Shown: in pieces, positions 21,701 through 33,124 of the stretch
Layout of the letters: every line of letters begins with the position of its first letter
Numbering within the stretch: the stretch's first letter is position 1
Assembly: GCF_001649575.2 (NCBI RefSeq)
Contig: NC_051444.1
Span: forward strand, 22,560,306 to 22,624,305
Source of the DNA: Kryptolebias marmoratus
Lineage: Eukaryota; Chordata; Actinopteri; Cyprinodontiformes; Rivulidae
Direction of reading: 5' to 3'
Length of the DNA: 64,000 nucleotides
Translations under genes and position numbers: made by a program
The notes under the pieces: generated by a model
The model's database searches: none
What the model saw: the letters and a program-made list of their open reading frames with translations, nothing else
What the model was told of the DNA's origin: nothing

Positions 21701-22289
21701 CAAAATAAAAGCAATGTTTACATTTCATTCCTTGTGTAGTATTTGTATTGAACCTGTGTGGAAAGATTAATTTTATACAAGAATAAAAAACACGAGCAAT
21801 TGATGTATTTAGACAATCAAAAATGAAAGGGAAAATTATGTACATACCACTTTTTAAATTCTGTGTACAGTCTCTCAGGTGGTGATTTTTTTTTTCATCT
21901 TGTGCATACAAGTTTTTTTGTTTTATTACACATCTTTTAATTAATATACTTTGGCGATTGCACTTGCACTTTATCAAGCTTTCCTTTACCATGAGAGTGA
22001 GTTATTAATATTTGACTGCATTTGCATAGGAAAATGATAATTGTTAGACAGTGAACATGGATGTTCAAGGCTTTTGAATAAAATAGAATTTTATAGCTTA
22101 ACTGGACTATCAGAAAAAAATATGCTTTATGTTGTGTTGCAAGAAACACATCTGCCAAATAAAAGAACTCAGTAATAATTCAATCACCTTTGAACCATGT
22201 TTCTACATTGATAGTATTTATATTTTTGATAGCTAGTTTTAATGTATTTTGTTTAGAGCATGTTCTATTTAGTTGGAGGGTGTTCATTT

Positions 22290-22490
22290 GTCTGTTGTAT
22301 TAGAAAAAATATCTCATTAATCACTGGACAGAGTTAAATCAAGGTCTCTCAAAGTAATCATTGGATGAACATCTATGACTGAATTACTTTTAGCCCTGAC
22401 CCAATTCAAGATGGTTGCCACAGCTAAGCGACCTTTGCAAACACAAAAACAGCTACAACTCTGACAGTTTTACAGACTTGTAACTCCTCC
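22290..22490 (+). repeat. Unnamed interspersed repeat, copy 2 (partial)
   Basis: This copy carries AATATCTCATTAATCACTGG, CTCTCAAAGTAATCATTGGA and CCAATTCAAGATGGTTGCCA in family order, then stops after the TTTTACAGAC landmark. It lies between hdgfl3 and the tssk gene. Confidence 0.75.
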
Positions 22491-22851
22491 ATTGAAAGAA
22501 TTTTTTTACTTGAGCATTATCAAAGGAAGCAATGGAACCTGCCTTATCTGAAGCTCCTGCACAGACTGGCAGCAAAAAGAAAGTCTGCTCAAAGGACAGA
22601 GTGTGACGCTGCCACAAGACTGAAAAGAACCTCTTGTGGTGCCAACACAGTGTTGCACTCAGAATGTCAAGAATTACAATTTTGTTTAACTTTGCTCAGT
22701 GAGCTAACATCAGTCCCATACATTTAAACACTTATGCCTAAAATCATAGTCTACTTCTTGTATGTCAAAAGCAAAAACTTGTCTTACCTGCTAAACAGTT
22801 GGCGAATCTTAAGACAAACTCACTGCTGGATGTTTTGTCAGGTTATGCGCA

Positions 22852-22857
22852 TTTATT
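22852..22857 (-). terminator. tssk poly(A) signal
   Basis: AATAAA on the minus strand lies 35 bases past the kinase stop codon, suggesting a very short 3' UTR. Confidence 0.6.
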
Positions 22858-22891
22858 GGGAGTTGAGATTGAGATTGAGTTGAGATTGTTG

Positions 22892-24272
22892 TCATTTTGG
22901 TGGGCCAGCAGCTGATGGTCCTTCCTCTGCCTCTGAATTGCTTTTTGGTGGTAGCTCCTGTTTGGACTTTCCATCCAGAAGTGCTCTCTGTTCAGTGTTT
23001 GCTGTTGACGTTGAGGCCTTGTCACTGTCTTCCATTTTACTTCCTTTTAACAACCAGGAGCTCTGCAGTATGTCACTGATTGTAATCCGCTGCTCCACAT
23101 CGGGGTGCAGAATGCCTCTGATGAGTTCCTTTGCTTCGGCTGAAATAGTTGGCACGTTTGGGAAGTTAATCTTGTGTTCCCATTGAATTTTCACCATCTT
23201 TTTGATGTTGGCGGTGTTAAAAGGCCTTGATCCGTAGAGCATCATATATAACACAATGCCCATACTCCACACGTCAGACACTTTTGGGTTGTAGGGCTGA
23301 TTTTTCAGTATCTCAGGCGCTGCATAGTGTGAAGTGCCGCAGTACGTTTCACTGAGCACCATCTTGCCATCAACATAAGTGAGTGTCTTGCTGAGGCCAA
23401 AGTCGCACACTTTGAGGTTACAGTTCACGTCCAGTAGCAGGTTTTCACATTTAAGATCTCTGTGGGCCACATTCATACTATGAAGGTATTGGGCTGCCAT
23501 GCACAGCTGCTGGAAAAGCTGGCAGCTGAAATATTCATTCAGGGCCCCTCTGGCAGCAATAAGCTTTGAGATGTCGCCTTTCGAACAGAGCTCCATCACC
23601 ACATAGACCTGGAGAGTCAGATGTCCACAATAAATTATTTAACAAAATGCCTATACTGAGTCAAATATTCAACTACTAGTTTTGCGGGTTCCTTCAGAAT
23701 AAATCCTACTCGATTAGTTTGCACCCAGACTTCATCTTTATCAGTTTTAGCAGACAGGAGTTATTAGAACAACTTCATATAGGATTCATAAATAATAACA
23801 TTGGTTTTTGTTTTGGATCTACATTATTATATTCATGTCCAAGTCTTCACCCATTAACAGATATATTATTTAAAACAAGTCATCCTGTATATCCTCAAAC
23901 ATCAAGTATGTTTTGTTTTGATTTGGGCTCAGCTCTGGGGGAGGTGCTGCTCGTTATCATTAGGATTTCCTGCAGCAAAGACAGCTGAGTTGAGGAGCTG
24001 TTCCTGTGCAGGGAGAGAAGGCTAGTCGCCTCCTTTAGATAGAGAGGGACTGGGACTTAAGTGTGCCTTTCAGTTCTACATGTTTTATTAAGGTACACTG
24101 CTACAATGTCTTCGGATTGTATTTGTTTTTGTTTTTTTAAAGAAATTTTTAATGAATGCAATTCGTCTTCTAATATAACACCTGGGTCAATGTAAGTCAG
24201 AAAAGTAAATGTTTTTATATCAAACCAAGCATGCTACTTTGTGCTAAAACTCTTGTTACAAGGTGTTTGGTG

Positions 24273-24344
<72 letters not shown>

Positions 24345-24850
24345 CAGTGGAGGAATTTTTCCCTGCAGAATGAAGTAATGAATAACAAAAGACATGAATT
24401 TGTGTATAAACTGTATCGTTTGCCAATTTTTAATCCATGATTTTGTGGTGACAAGAAGGATATGTAGAGTCTGAACATAGCAAGTGCCTGAACTGACCTT
24501 GCTTGGAGTCAAAATGTCTGCTAGTGTTATGAAAACATTTGTGAAGCCAATGTCTGCAAGTGTAATGTTGTGTTTTACTATTGCCATAAAGATAATTAAA
24601 GAAATTAAAGTGTTATTGTTGCTACTGTCTGGCCAGAGCCAGATTACAAGACTGTCCGAACTACGTGAAATCATATAATGGCCGTCCAAATAAATCTTTC
24701 CAGCTGTCAGTCTTTGAGTCCTTCTTTTTAATTAAGAATAAACTCAAAACCGTAGCAGTCTAATGCCATCATCTAATTTGATTTGCATAACAACACATTT
24801 TTTTCCCACTGGTAAATACAGTGGTGTTGTTTGTTAGTGCCTACAAGCAC

Positions 24851-24901
<51 letters not shown>

Positions 24902-25808
24902 GTTTAGACATTAAAAAAGTAATTAACCTAATTACTATTATTTGGGTTAAACTTTGTCTATGGCTAGAGAACCATTTTTATTGTGGGTACAAAAACCAGC
25001 TAATTAATCTTTGGAGTCAAGGGGTTTATTGGTTGAAAGGAACAAATGTTCCCAAAGCAGCTGGAAAAAATAAAATTAATCTTTTGTGCTAAACTGTTGA
25101 ACTCTCTTTGTCCCTTTGCAAATTCTAGCTTTAAAAAAACATTGCTGTGAATGCTCCTTAGTTACAGTTATTGTAGGATTTTGTCATTTGATTTAATTTC
25201 TTTGGGATTTTGCTGGTAGATACTGTAGGTGAACAAATGCAGCAGGTTTAATTAGTGAGCTCCAACAGTGATGTGTTACTTGGGTTATATATATAGGATA
25301 TTGTTTTTATTTAAATCCATCTACACAAGTTACGGTCATTTTTGTTAGCCAAACCAGCATTGTGTTTTAAGAATGTTACTCAAAGTTTCCATCTAATTAT
25401 TATAAGATATTTCATTTTGATATATATTTCAAAATATTTTAATTTAAATTAATTTGATAGAGCTTCTAAATGAATGATTGAATTCCAACGGTGCTTGCTG
25501 TAACGCTCACCAAGGGGTTAAAGTGTAAGGAAATAAAGAAAAAGTAAAAGTCTTACCGTGCCCAGGCGGGATTCAAAGATGTCATGAGTCCTCACAACGT
25601 TGGGATGTTTTAAAGTCCTCATAATTTCTTTTTCACGAGACAAAAACTTCTCTATGTAGCTGGCACTGACTTTTTTTGTGTCGATAACTTTGACAGCAAC
25701 TAATCTTCTCAGGTGAGTTGAGTGTGCTTTCACAACTTTGCCGAATGTGCCTTCTCCAAGTGAGCTCTGAAATGTGTAACCATGGCTCTCCATGAAAGTT
25801 TTGTTCAT
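22892..25808 (-). CDS. Testis-specific serine/threonine kinase (TSSK family), two exons, 322 aa
   Basis: TSSKs are CAMK-group kinases expressed in spermatids and needed for sperm maturation in mammals. Exons are 25557-25808 (84 aa) and 22892-23608 (238 aa), joined in phase 0 by a 1.95-kb intron with GT/AG ends. The kinase domain is intact: glycine loop GEGTFGKV (18-25), ATP lysine in VAVK (Lys40), helix-C Glu near 59, HRDLKCEN (133-140), DFG (153-155), activation loop with Thr172 and APE (181-183), then DVWSMGIVLYMMLYG. HRDLKCEN with this activation loop is typical of TSSKs. The substitutions CGTSHYAAPE and SETYCG look closer to TSSK1/2 than to TSSK3 or TSSK6, though TSSK3 is the family member near RBBP4 in human. 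The last 60 or so residues form a low-complexity Ser/Lys/Glu tail without known domain. The start ATG opens directly into the conserved lobe. The family is sure; the exact paralogue is not. Confidence 0.92.
24276..24341. repeat. (GA)33 microsatellite in the tssk intron
   Basis: An uninterrupted run of 66 bases of GA, the longest perfect simple repeat in the window. It is homopurine on one strand and homopyrimidine on the other. Confidence 0.98.
24851..24901. repeat. (TAT)17 microsatellite in the tssk intron
   Basis: A perfect run of about 51 bases, 510 bases from the GA tract in the same intron. Confidence 0.98.
25000..25105 (+). repeat. Interspersed repeat pair, copy A
   Basis: The segment CTAATTAATC...TTTATTGGTTGAAAG...GTTCCCAAAGCA...CTGGAAAAAATA...AAACTGT recurs at 29442-29540 with about 85% identity by eye. 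Its class is unknown; in this copy it lies in the tssk intron. Confidence 0.7.
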
Positions 25809-25915
25809 TCTGAACGAACCGCAACGACTAAGGTTAGCCTCATCCGTGGAGTTTAAGGAGGTTTTTCAAAGCACTCATCCAGTCAGCGACACCTTTCCTT
25901 AATGTTCTGTCAGCC

Positions 25916-25928
25916 GTAACTTGGTAAC
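25916..25928. promoter_or_regulatory. RFX-like site upstream of the tssk start codon
   Basis: GTAACTTGGTAAC, about 110 bases before the kinase ATG, has a good RGYAAC half-site and a weaker second half. RFX2 is a known regulator of spermiogenesis genes, so the position is suggestive. The motif is short and its function is inference. Confidence 0.35.
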
Positions 25929-26002
25929 AAGTGAACAAACTTCATGCTGCTCATGTTCTAGAAGCAAAGAGCGTTTCCAAGCACCGATCCTAACGACCAG
26001 AG

Positions 26003-26360
26003 GAAGTGAATGTGAACAAGCTGTCCCTCAACTTCACCAAGACCGAAGGGATGATCCTAGACTTCAGGAGGCACGAATATGATCCTGAACCACTCATCAT
26101 ACATGGGGAGGGAGAGAAGAGGGTCACAGTGTTCAAGTTCTTCAGCACCGCTGCAAAAGCTAAAATCAAAAAACTTCACTTTCTTAGACTACTTCTTAAA
26201 AAACAAGATGGACAGAAACCTCGTGGTGACCATCATTGAGAGCATCACAACAAACATCACAGCTGCAGATCTGAAGGCCCTTCAGATGGTAATCAGATCA
26301 ACAGAGAAGATCACTGGTTGTCCTCTACCCTCACTCAAGGGCACTACAGGCTGAAATGTC
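26003..26360 (+). pseudogene. Broken LINE reverse-transcriptase C-terminal fragment
   Basis: Translated pieces carry LINE hallmarks: LSLNFTKTEGMILDFRR, then VFKFF, then in another frame AADLKALQMVIRSTEKITGC followed by PLPSL. These match the end of the RT domain and the downstream region of CR1/L2/Rex1-type non-LTR elements. The reading frame is shifted and the YRS-IES segment is shortened, so it is inactive. It appears to resume at 26735-26860 after a SINE insertion. Confidence 0.8.
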
Positions 26361-26734
26361 TCAATAAAACCATGCATTCATTTCCTTTTATCTGCTTTTC
26401 CTTTCCGGGTTGCAGTGAAGCTGGTGTCTTTCTCCAGCAGCCACTGTGCTAGAGGCGGGGGACACCCTGGACAGGTCGCAAGTCCACCACAGGGACACAT
26501 GGAGACAAATAAGACAAACAACCATTCACACTCTCACTCACATCTAGGAACAATTTAGAGTTACCAATGACCCTAACATGCATGTTTTTAGTCTGTGGGA
26601 GGAAAACAGAGAAAACGAAGATAATGTGGAATTTGCATCCAGAGATGCCCCAGGCTAGGAGACAATCCGACAACCTTATCTCTGCTAGGCGACAGCTGTA
26701 ACCTCTGCACCACCGTGCTGCTTCAATAAAACCA
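26361..26734 (-). mobile_element. tRNA-derived SINE (minus strand) with 12-bp target duplication, inserted in a LINE fragment
   Basis: The element body is 26373-26722 and is flanked on both sides by TCAATAAAACCA (26361-26372 and 26723-26734). Read on the minus strand it begins with a head like GCAGCACGGTGGTGCAGAGG (A-box-like), then a degenerate B box, then the conserved ACTAAAAACATGCATG and AATGGTTGTTTGTCT segments. It ends in a degenerate ATG-rich tail. This is the widespread fish SINE whose intact tail is GGAT repeats. Confidence 0.9.
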
Positions 26735-26870
26735 GAAACATATTAAAAGACAGGACACATTCAGGAAATGAACTGTTTGCCCTTCTGCCCTCTGGGAGGC
26801 AACACAGGAACCTGAAACAACTTTTTCTTTGGGCAGTTCACTTTGAGTGATCTACAAGTTTTAGATTATT
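26735..26870 (+). pseudogene. LINE fragment, continuation after the SINE
   Basis: CTTCTGCCCTCTGGGAGGCA (LLPSGR-like) with following AACCTGAAA matches the usual 'LPSGRRYR' segment near the C terminus of fish LINE ORF2. It probably belongs to the same copy as 26003-26360. Confidence 0.55.
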
Positions 26871-29441
26871 GTCTGTTATGGTTTTTAATCTATATTTATT
26901 ATTTATACTCAGTTTTAGAACTAAACTGTCAGCGTGACAGAACAAAAACAGCTGGACTTCTATTCTGTCGCTGAAGATGTTTCGTATATATATGATCCAA
27001 CACATGTACGGTAACTGTAACGATCATTTTTTTGCTTCTCTGAATCTAGTATAAATTTCATTTGATAAGTCTCTCTCATTCAACTTTTCCATGACTTCTC
27101 CTCTACCTCCCTCTTTTTTTGTTGGACTTCCTCACTCATCCTCATTCGTCCTCTTCCTCTAACTCCTTCCATTTTTGTCGAAAACAGATAAACTCACCTG
27201 TTGCCTTTTTTATAGTGCTTGAATCTGATTGGTGTGCTTTAAATTAAATTAATTTGCACACTTGAGGATATAGGGTATGCAATTTCTTCAAAATTAGTCA
27301 TTTAGAATTGACAAAGGCTCATAGTAAGAGCGATCCAGGCTTAGGTAAGACTTGTTAGGTAAACTTTTAAAATGAGTTTTTATTTGCCTTAATAGTATGT
27401 CATTATTTTTGTAAAAATATTGCCACACTCCTTGTTGCAGCTGTTTTTGATAAGAAGCTCATGTTTCACGTGTTCCAGCAGATGGCAGCAGATAATAAAC
27501 ATCTGCAGTTAGAAGAAGCAGAAAAGCAACATGTATGAAATGTGTACAGGGTGTATTCTGAAAACTATGAAGCAACACTGAAGTTGGACTTTGGGTGGCA
27601 GCAAAGGTAAAGGCATCGCAGGATTTCCCTGTCCTGCTCTGGCTCGCATGGTTTCCTGCAAATGTTTGCTGAACCAAAGTCATGTAGCTTTTCTTTACCA
27701 TCTGAAAACTCAACTTATTACTTGTCCTCTACTAATCTTTTCCACTGACTACACTCACATACTCTAGCATATAAATTTCTCAGTTGATTAAAGCCTGACA
27801 ACAAGCGGCCAGGTGAAAACTGATGTATTTTTTTGAGGGTTGTCACCGTGCCAAGGGACTGTTTTCAGCTGATACCTTCAGCCTGGGTGTCTGATGCTCT
27901 GGTGAACTTTTGGTGTACTTAAATTTTGAGCTTTCCTCTCACATTGTGACTGCTGTTCTTTGGAGCACAAAAACCCAGATAAATTTGGCTTTCATGGCTG
28001 CCAGTGGCACACTGTCAACTCCCATGATCCTAAATAGCTACAGTCATAACAATGCCCAAGACCAGTCACAGCACTTCACCCCCCCCCCCAGCACACTCAA
28101 TTTATCATACATTTTGCAGTTTCACACTGCTCACAGAAAGACCTTCATGTGGCATTAATGTTAGTTTGTGAAGAGGCCTTTTGACACCAAGCCTGATGCA
28201 CCTTCTACAGCTTGTATTCATACCCAACCTGATGGAAAAGGCACAAGGGGACGACCCCAGCATGCAAATGTGAGCTATTTGGTTTGCGGCTGACACCCCG
28301 CGCTCGAAAGAAATGATCTAAATGGTCGTCAGAGATTGTTGTGTTATGGCCGCCCCTCAGCAAAGACATAAGGGGAGGAGGGAAGAGGGGGGGCAACACA
28401 TCCCCCGTGGCCCTACGAAGGCCAGCCAGGATGAATATGAGGAAATGAGGCAGACATCCAGTAAATAATAGTTGCCATTGTGCCCCTCAGCAAGCGGCAG
28501 GCTGGGGGTGGGCTGGAGGGAATGTTGGGGGAGTGGGGGACTCTGCATGATATGCCAGGCCATGACATGGCACCCAGACCCAGAGCTGTCACCCCTGCGG
28601 AAACATCACCCTCGCCTCCACAATTTGTGCACTTAACACTTCAGTTGGCACATGACAGGTGCTTATTTCCCCGCGCTGGCTTTTTCCCCTCGCAGTGATG
28701 CCTCTGAGCTCAGGGCATCTGGTATGGGTGTCTGTCCACGAAGCTGCTCGCTGTAACAGCGTGTGACTACACCAGTGATACTTTTCACAACCACTCACAT
28801 TGCATTTGCAGCCCACTGAGCTTTAGTATACTTCAGCGTGTGTGTGTGTGTGTGCGTAATTGTTAATGTGTTGGGCGCGATAGTTATGTGTTTGCAGAGG
28901 TACTACACTGCAGAACTATGCTGCCATCACGCTAAAACCAGCATCACATCACTGTGGGCTTAATGGGCACCAAAAGGAAGCTAAAAAAATTAAACAAAGA
29001 GATTATTAGATATACAGCAAATTATTTGCAGCAGCTGATAAACCTTTGTCAGAGAACTGGTGCATTATTATAAAATTTCCTCATCTTTTTATGTCAAGTA
29101 CGAGGGAACATTTTCATTTTGAATTGAAGCATACTATTAAAAGTCATTTTTGTCAGTTAAAGAAAATGAAAGCCTGATACAGATATAAGAAGAGAACTGC
29201 ACATTATTCCTCCTTTTTTAACTAATGCTTCTTTTGTGTTGATTAAGCAGCAGAACTTGAGAAAAAAAAAGCTTTGAAAGAACTTCAGATTTTATAGCTA
29301 GTTAGAAAAGACAGAAGACCATCTGTTTAGGGGTTTATGCATAAACACACACACACACACCACACACACAAACACATATGAAGAAATAAAGTCCTTACCA
29401 GCCTGCCAGACTGTAGCTTAAAAAGGCATGTGTTTTCTCAA
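26871..29441. other. Gene-free stretch, including a GC-richer unique island at about 28,140-28,720
   Basis: No host gene is supported. 27.0-27.9 kb is AT-rich unique DNA. From 28140 to 28720 the sequence is more complex and GC-rich, without repeat landmarks, and could be a conserved non-coding element. A short (GT)n lies near 28838-28853. Confidence 0.4.
29344..29374. repeat. (CA)n microsatellite
   Basis: Two CA runs separated by one extra C. Confidence 0.93.
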
Positions 29442-29540
29442 CTAATTAATATTTGGAGTCAAGTGGTTTATTGGTTGAAAGAAACCATTGTTCCCAAAGC
29501 AACTGGAAAAAATAGAAAAAATCTCCTGTGGTAAACTGTC
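29442..29540 (+). repeat. Interspersed repeat pair, copy B
   Basis: Partner of 25000-25105 with the same order of TTTATTGGTTGAAAG, GTTCCCAAAGCA and CTGGAAAAAATA. The similarity ends abruptly on both sides, which argues for two dispersed insertions. Confidence 0.7.
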
Positions 29541-31091
29541 ATATTTAGTTCCCTCATTTGACCTCTATTCCTCTCCAAACTTAATAAAAACCAAGCCAAA
29601 CGGCAGTGGTATGTGAAAGGAGGTGTACATAAAAAGTATTGTAATAATTAATACAATAAAACAGTATAGGTGTACAAATGAGTCAATTTTGTAGGGCTGC
29701 TCAGTTAAAACAAAATATTACAATCCAGATTATTCTGATTCATACTGTTTTATAACATGTTGCATTTGTTTGAATTTTCTGTTTAAATTTCAGGTGGCTG
29801 AACAGATTTGCTGTAAAACAAAAGCCATTGAGTAGCAAATTTAGAGTTTAATGTGTTTCTGATATAAGTTTGTGTTTCTAAAATCAGTGCTTCCACACAA
29901 ATGAATCGACTCAACCTTTTTTATTGAATAAAGGCAGCCGCTGCTCCTCACCCCCTTCGGCCAATTTTTTTTAAAATTTGCCCTGACTTTTTAAAACGCT
30001 ACCACAAGATGCACCCGAGTTTAGTTCGCCTCATTCAGAAAGCAAGAGAAAATAGGAATACGCTTACAGAAGAACTGCATGAACTTCACATGCTGAAATC
30101 ATGTTTTTATTCTAGAAAACATATTGAATTAACATGTAAGACAGGTTTTGCACATGTTTCCATTTGGGATTTTGCATTATTGCTCATGTACATGTGGTCA
30201 CATGTGAAAAACATGGTAAATCCATGTGGTTTTACTGAAAGGGTTAAAAAACATATCATCAAAATGTGACAACATAATTTTATTAATAATTTTTTTTTTT
30301 TTTGTTGATTACACCGTTTTTGTGATCATTTGGAGTGAAAATCAAAATCACAAATTAAAAAAGTGATTATTACACAACCCTAGTGTTTTGTGTGACGCCT
30401 AGTTAAATTCAAGATAGAATATAAGTGTGGACAATTTTAAATGAAGTAGAATAAAATAAACGAAACGCTCATGTTGGCTTTTTCTGACTTGAGATGCTCA
30501 AAATGAGGCTTTGAAACCTATTGATGCTGGAATAATTACAGCTGCTCTTCTCACTGCAAAATGCCACTTTACTTAAATATATCCATCAGCTGCAAGTATT
30601 GAGGTGTACCAACACATTCCTTCTCCTTTTGGTTTTTAATTTAGTTTGACGTTAATCAAACAATAAATACCAATCTTTAGGACCACAACTTTATAGGGCT
30701 CAGTTCTAAAGATTTTGTTGCAGGACTTTGGGGAGAAGATGCAATGAAAACACATCTAAAATTGACAAAGAAAGACCTGGAGCCTGTATATGATGCCATG
30801 CAACATCCCACCACCATGCCACCCCTTTTTTACCATTCTTTAGAAGCGTGACAAATGATTTTTGACCAGTTATTGTGCAATGACATAGATGTCTACAGTC
30901 TACATAGACTCCAGCCATACTCTTTTAACTTATCTGCTTGTCAGGTCGCTTGCCTTACCTTTTGACTGCTACAAATCGCAAAACTGTCACGGAAAAGGCA
31001 AAACCACATGTATCAAATCCTTAGATACATTTGTTCCATAGACAGAATTTTCAGCTTGCTTTAACTCTAAATCTGCAACATAATGAGAGCA
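29541..31091. other. Gene-free AT-rich stretch
   Basis: I see no exon, RNA gene or recognisable element between the repeat copy and the solo LTR. Open frames are short and unconserved. Confidence 0.4.
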
Positions 31092-31801
31092 CAGAGTGTG
31101 GTGATTGTGGATTACTGGTGTTTTATGTGAGTGTGTGTGAGTACTTCCTGGTGGGCGTGGTCAGAGGAGGATCGTCATCTTGCCACCACTCCCACCTCAC
31201 CTGTGACAGATCAGGCAGATTATGAAGACAGGTGTACTTAAGGCTGCGGCAGGAACCAGACCAGCGCTGGAGCATTACCTTGCAGTGGTAAAGTCGCTGA
31301 GCCTCTGTTTAGAGCTGTGATCTGTGAACGTGTGTTTTAATGAAAACTTGTTTTTGCCTTTTGTTACCTCAGAAGAATCTTCGACCTCCTGGAACCAGTC
31401 TGGTTTTTGTTTTTGGAATCCTGCCAACGCAAAGTACTCACCTGTTCTCCCGTGCCTGTCTGTCTGCTTCACGTTTACATCTGGAAGGATTTACTCACCG
31501 CACTCTCCCTGGAAGGACCATTGCCTTCCCGTCTTCGGAACCATACCTGCCACCTCACCTCACTTACGTGTTGAGGAGTTTCTCTGTCCGTAAGAACAGA
31601 CCTTATCGCCGTTACTTACCGTTCTTAGTTTTTCCTCCAGCGTCTCTGTTACTCACCATATCCTCCCTTCTTTCAGGTCCTGGCACTCGTTCCTGTACAT
31701 AGTCACTCGCACTGTAAATAAAGACACTTACTGTTATCCTCTGGTCTCCTGAGTCTGTCTGCTGCCGAACCGCTCGCATTACTCTGAAGTCTGACACAGA
31801 G
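31092..31801 (+). mobile_element. Solo LTR of an LTR retrotransposon, 700 bp, with a perfect 5-bp target duplication
   Basis: The LTR is 31097-31796, begins TGTGGTG and ends CTGACA, so it has TG...CA termini. CAGAG flanks it exactly on both sides (31092-31096 and 31797-31801). AATAAA at 31717-31722 lies about 75 bases before the end, as expected for an LTR poly(A) signal. The composition (GGTGGGCGTGGTCAG near the start, T/C-rich middle) resembles fish Ty3/Gypsy LTRs. No internal region, primer site or second LTR is present, so this is a recombination remnant. The orientation is from the AATAAA. Confidence 0.85.
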
Positions 31802-32243
31802 CCATCTGTCTCACGCTCACCTGTGGATTCAGATCTGCTGTTGTCTCAACAAGACAATAAGTAAAGTGTTGCAACTTTTGATGTTTTTCTTTATTGTTCA
31901 TTTAGAAACAGCGCAAATGCCATCTTTATCATCTCTTTTTTTTATCGCTGCTACTAAAACTGTAAAAGCCATTTGCTAGAAGTAGTCGTCATTGCTAACA
32001 ACATTGTTTTGTATTGAAACATGTTGTCATTTAAGGTTACAACCTGAAAACGATCATCACAGGAGTGAATTGAATTATATTTTATTTGTAATAAGATCCT
32101 AACTATATTCTTTGACACATTCATTTATTGGTAGAGAATCAAGTCTTATGATGCACATCCTTAATGCACACACTAATATAATACTCAGACCGAATAGTAA
32201 TTATAAATATTAAAGGTGGACAATGTTTTTGTGTTTGTTTTTT
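31802..32243. other. Gene-free AT-rich stretch after the solo LTR
   Basis: Nothing beyond unique AT-rich sequence is seen here. Confidence 0.4.
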
Positions 32244-32600
32244 GATGTTAGTAAAATGTCTTATGACAGGGTAGATTTTATAAAACTTCAAAAACAATCA
32301 TTAAATGTACATCTACAACTGATAAACTTCTAGTCAACTTGATTCAAGATGGCCACCAAGACAAATGACCCTAGATAACACTAAAATATTTATAACTTAG
32401 TCAGTTTTACAGACATTGAGCTAAAATCTGGTGTGGTAGTACCTAAGAGTCATTACCAACACATATTTTGAGTCTCTAGAGATGCAATGCAGTGTGCACC
32501 TGTATCAGTATTTTATAGTGTGACCAAAATGGTTATAACTGCACAAGATGATCTTAGTCTAAAACTCTGGCATGAAATGAGTGGGCAATATACTTCAATC
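32244..32600 (+). repeat. Unnamed interspersed repeat, copy 3
   Basis: Carries TGATTCAAGATGGCCACCAA, TTTTACAGACATTGAGCTAA and GGTGTGGTAGTACCTAAGAG in family order. The 5' part is diverged. Confidence 0.8.
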
Positions 32601-33124
32601 TTACCAAATAAGACACTGACAACACAAAAACTCAAAGCACAGCACAAACTATAATGTGGGGGGACTTTCTAACCTAAGGCCTGCAAATCAAACAATGAAA
32701 AAAGGGGGTCAATAGAGGATTGGAGACTGTCAGAACCACTGCTCTGAACAAAGCAAGGGACATTCATGAACTCTTCAGGAAGATGCCCCCTCTGGGATAA
32801 AATATCAGAGAGTGCCTCAGGCAGCAGAAGACAGTGAGTGACGAGGAAGAAGAAGAAATATGGTCGTAGCTCCTCCATGGGATCTATCATTGAAACATGG
32901 AGCAAGTGGCTGACATGAAGAGATCCTGCCAGTGACAACAAAGGGCTGCTCTAAAGGACAGCGCAGAGGCCCTAATCCCTACAGAAACAGCCTATAAACA
33001 TCAAGATATTTTGATGCTGGCAGGATGGAGCCTGAGCAAAAAGGCCATTAAAACCATTCAGAGTATGTACGTAGCAGAGAGCTAGTTCTGTGCAACAAAT
33101 AGCAAAATCTTACCAAACAAAAAA
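32601..33124. other. Gene-free stretch between repeat copies
   Basis: A minus-strand open frame of about 90 codons here has no recognisable domain, start context or splice partner, and I do not call it a gene. Confidence 0.35.

Noticed and set aside
24231..24689. Open frames with long Arg-Glu or Ser-Leu runs
   Set aside because: Produced by translating the (GA)33 microsatellite.
31324..31702. Open frames of 89 and 120 codons
   Set aside because: They lie wholly inside the solo LTR, overlap each other in different frames and match no LTR-element protein.
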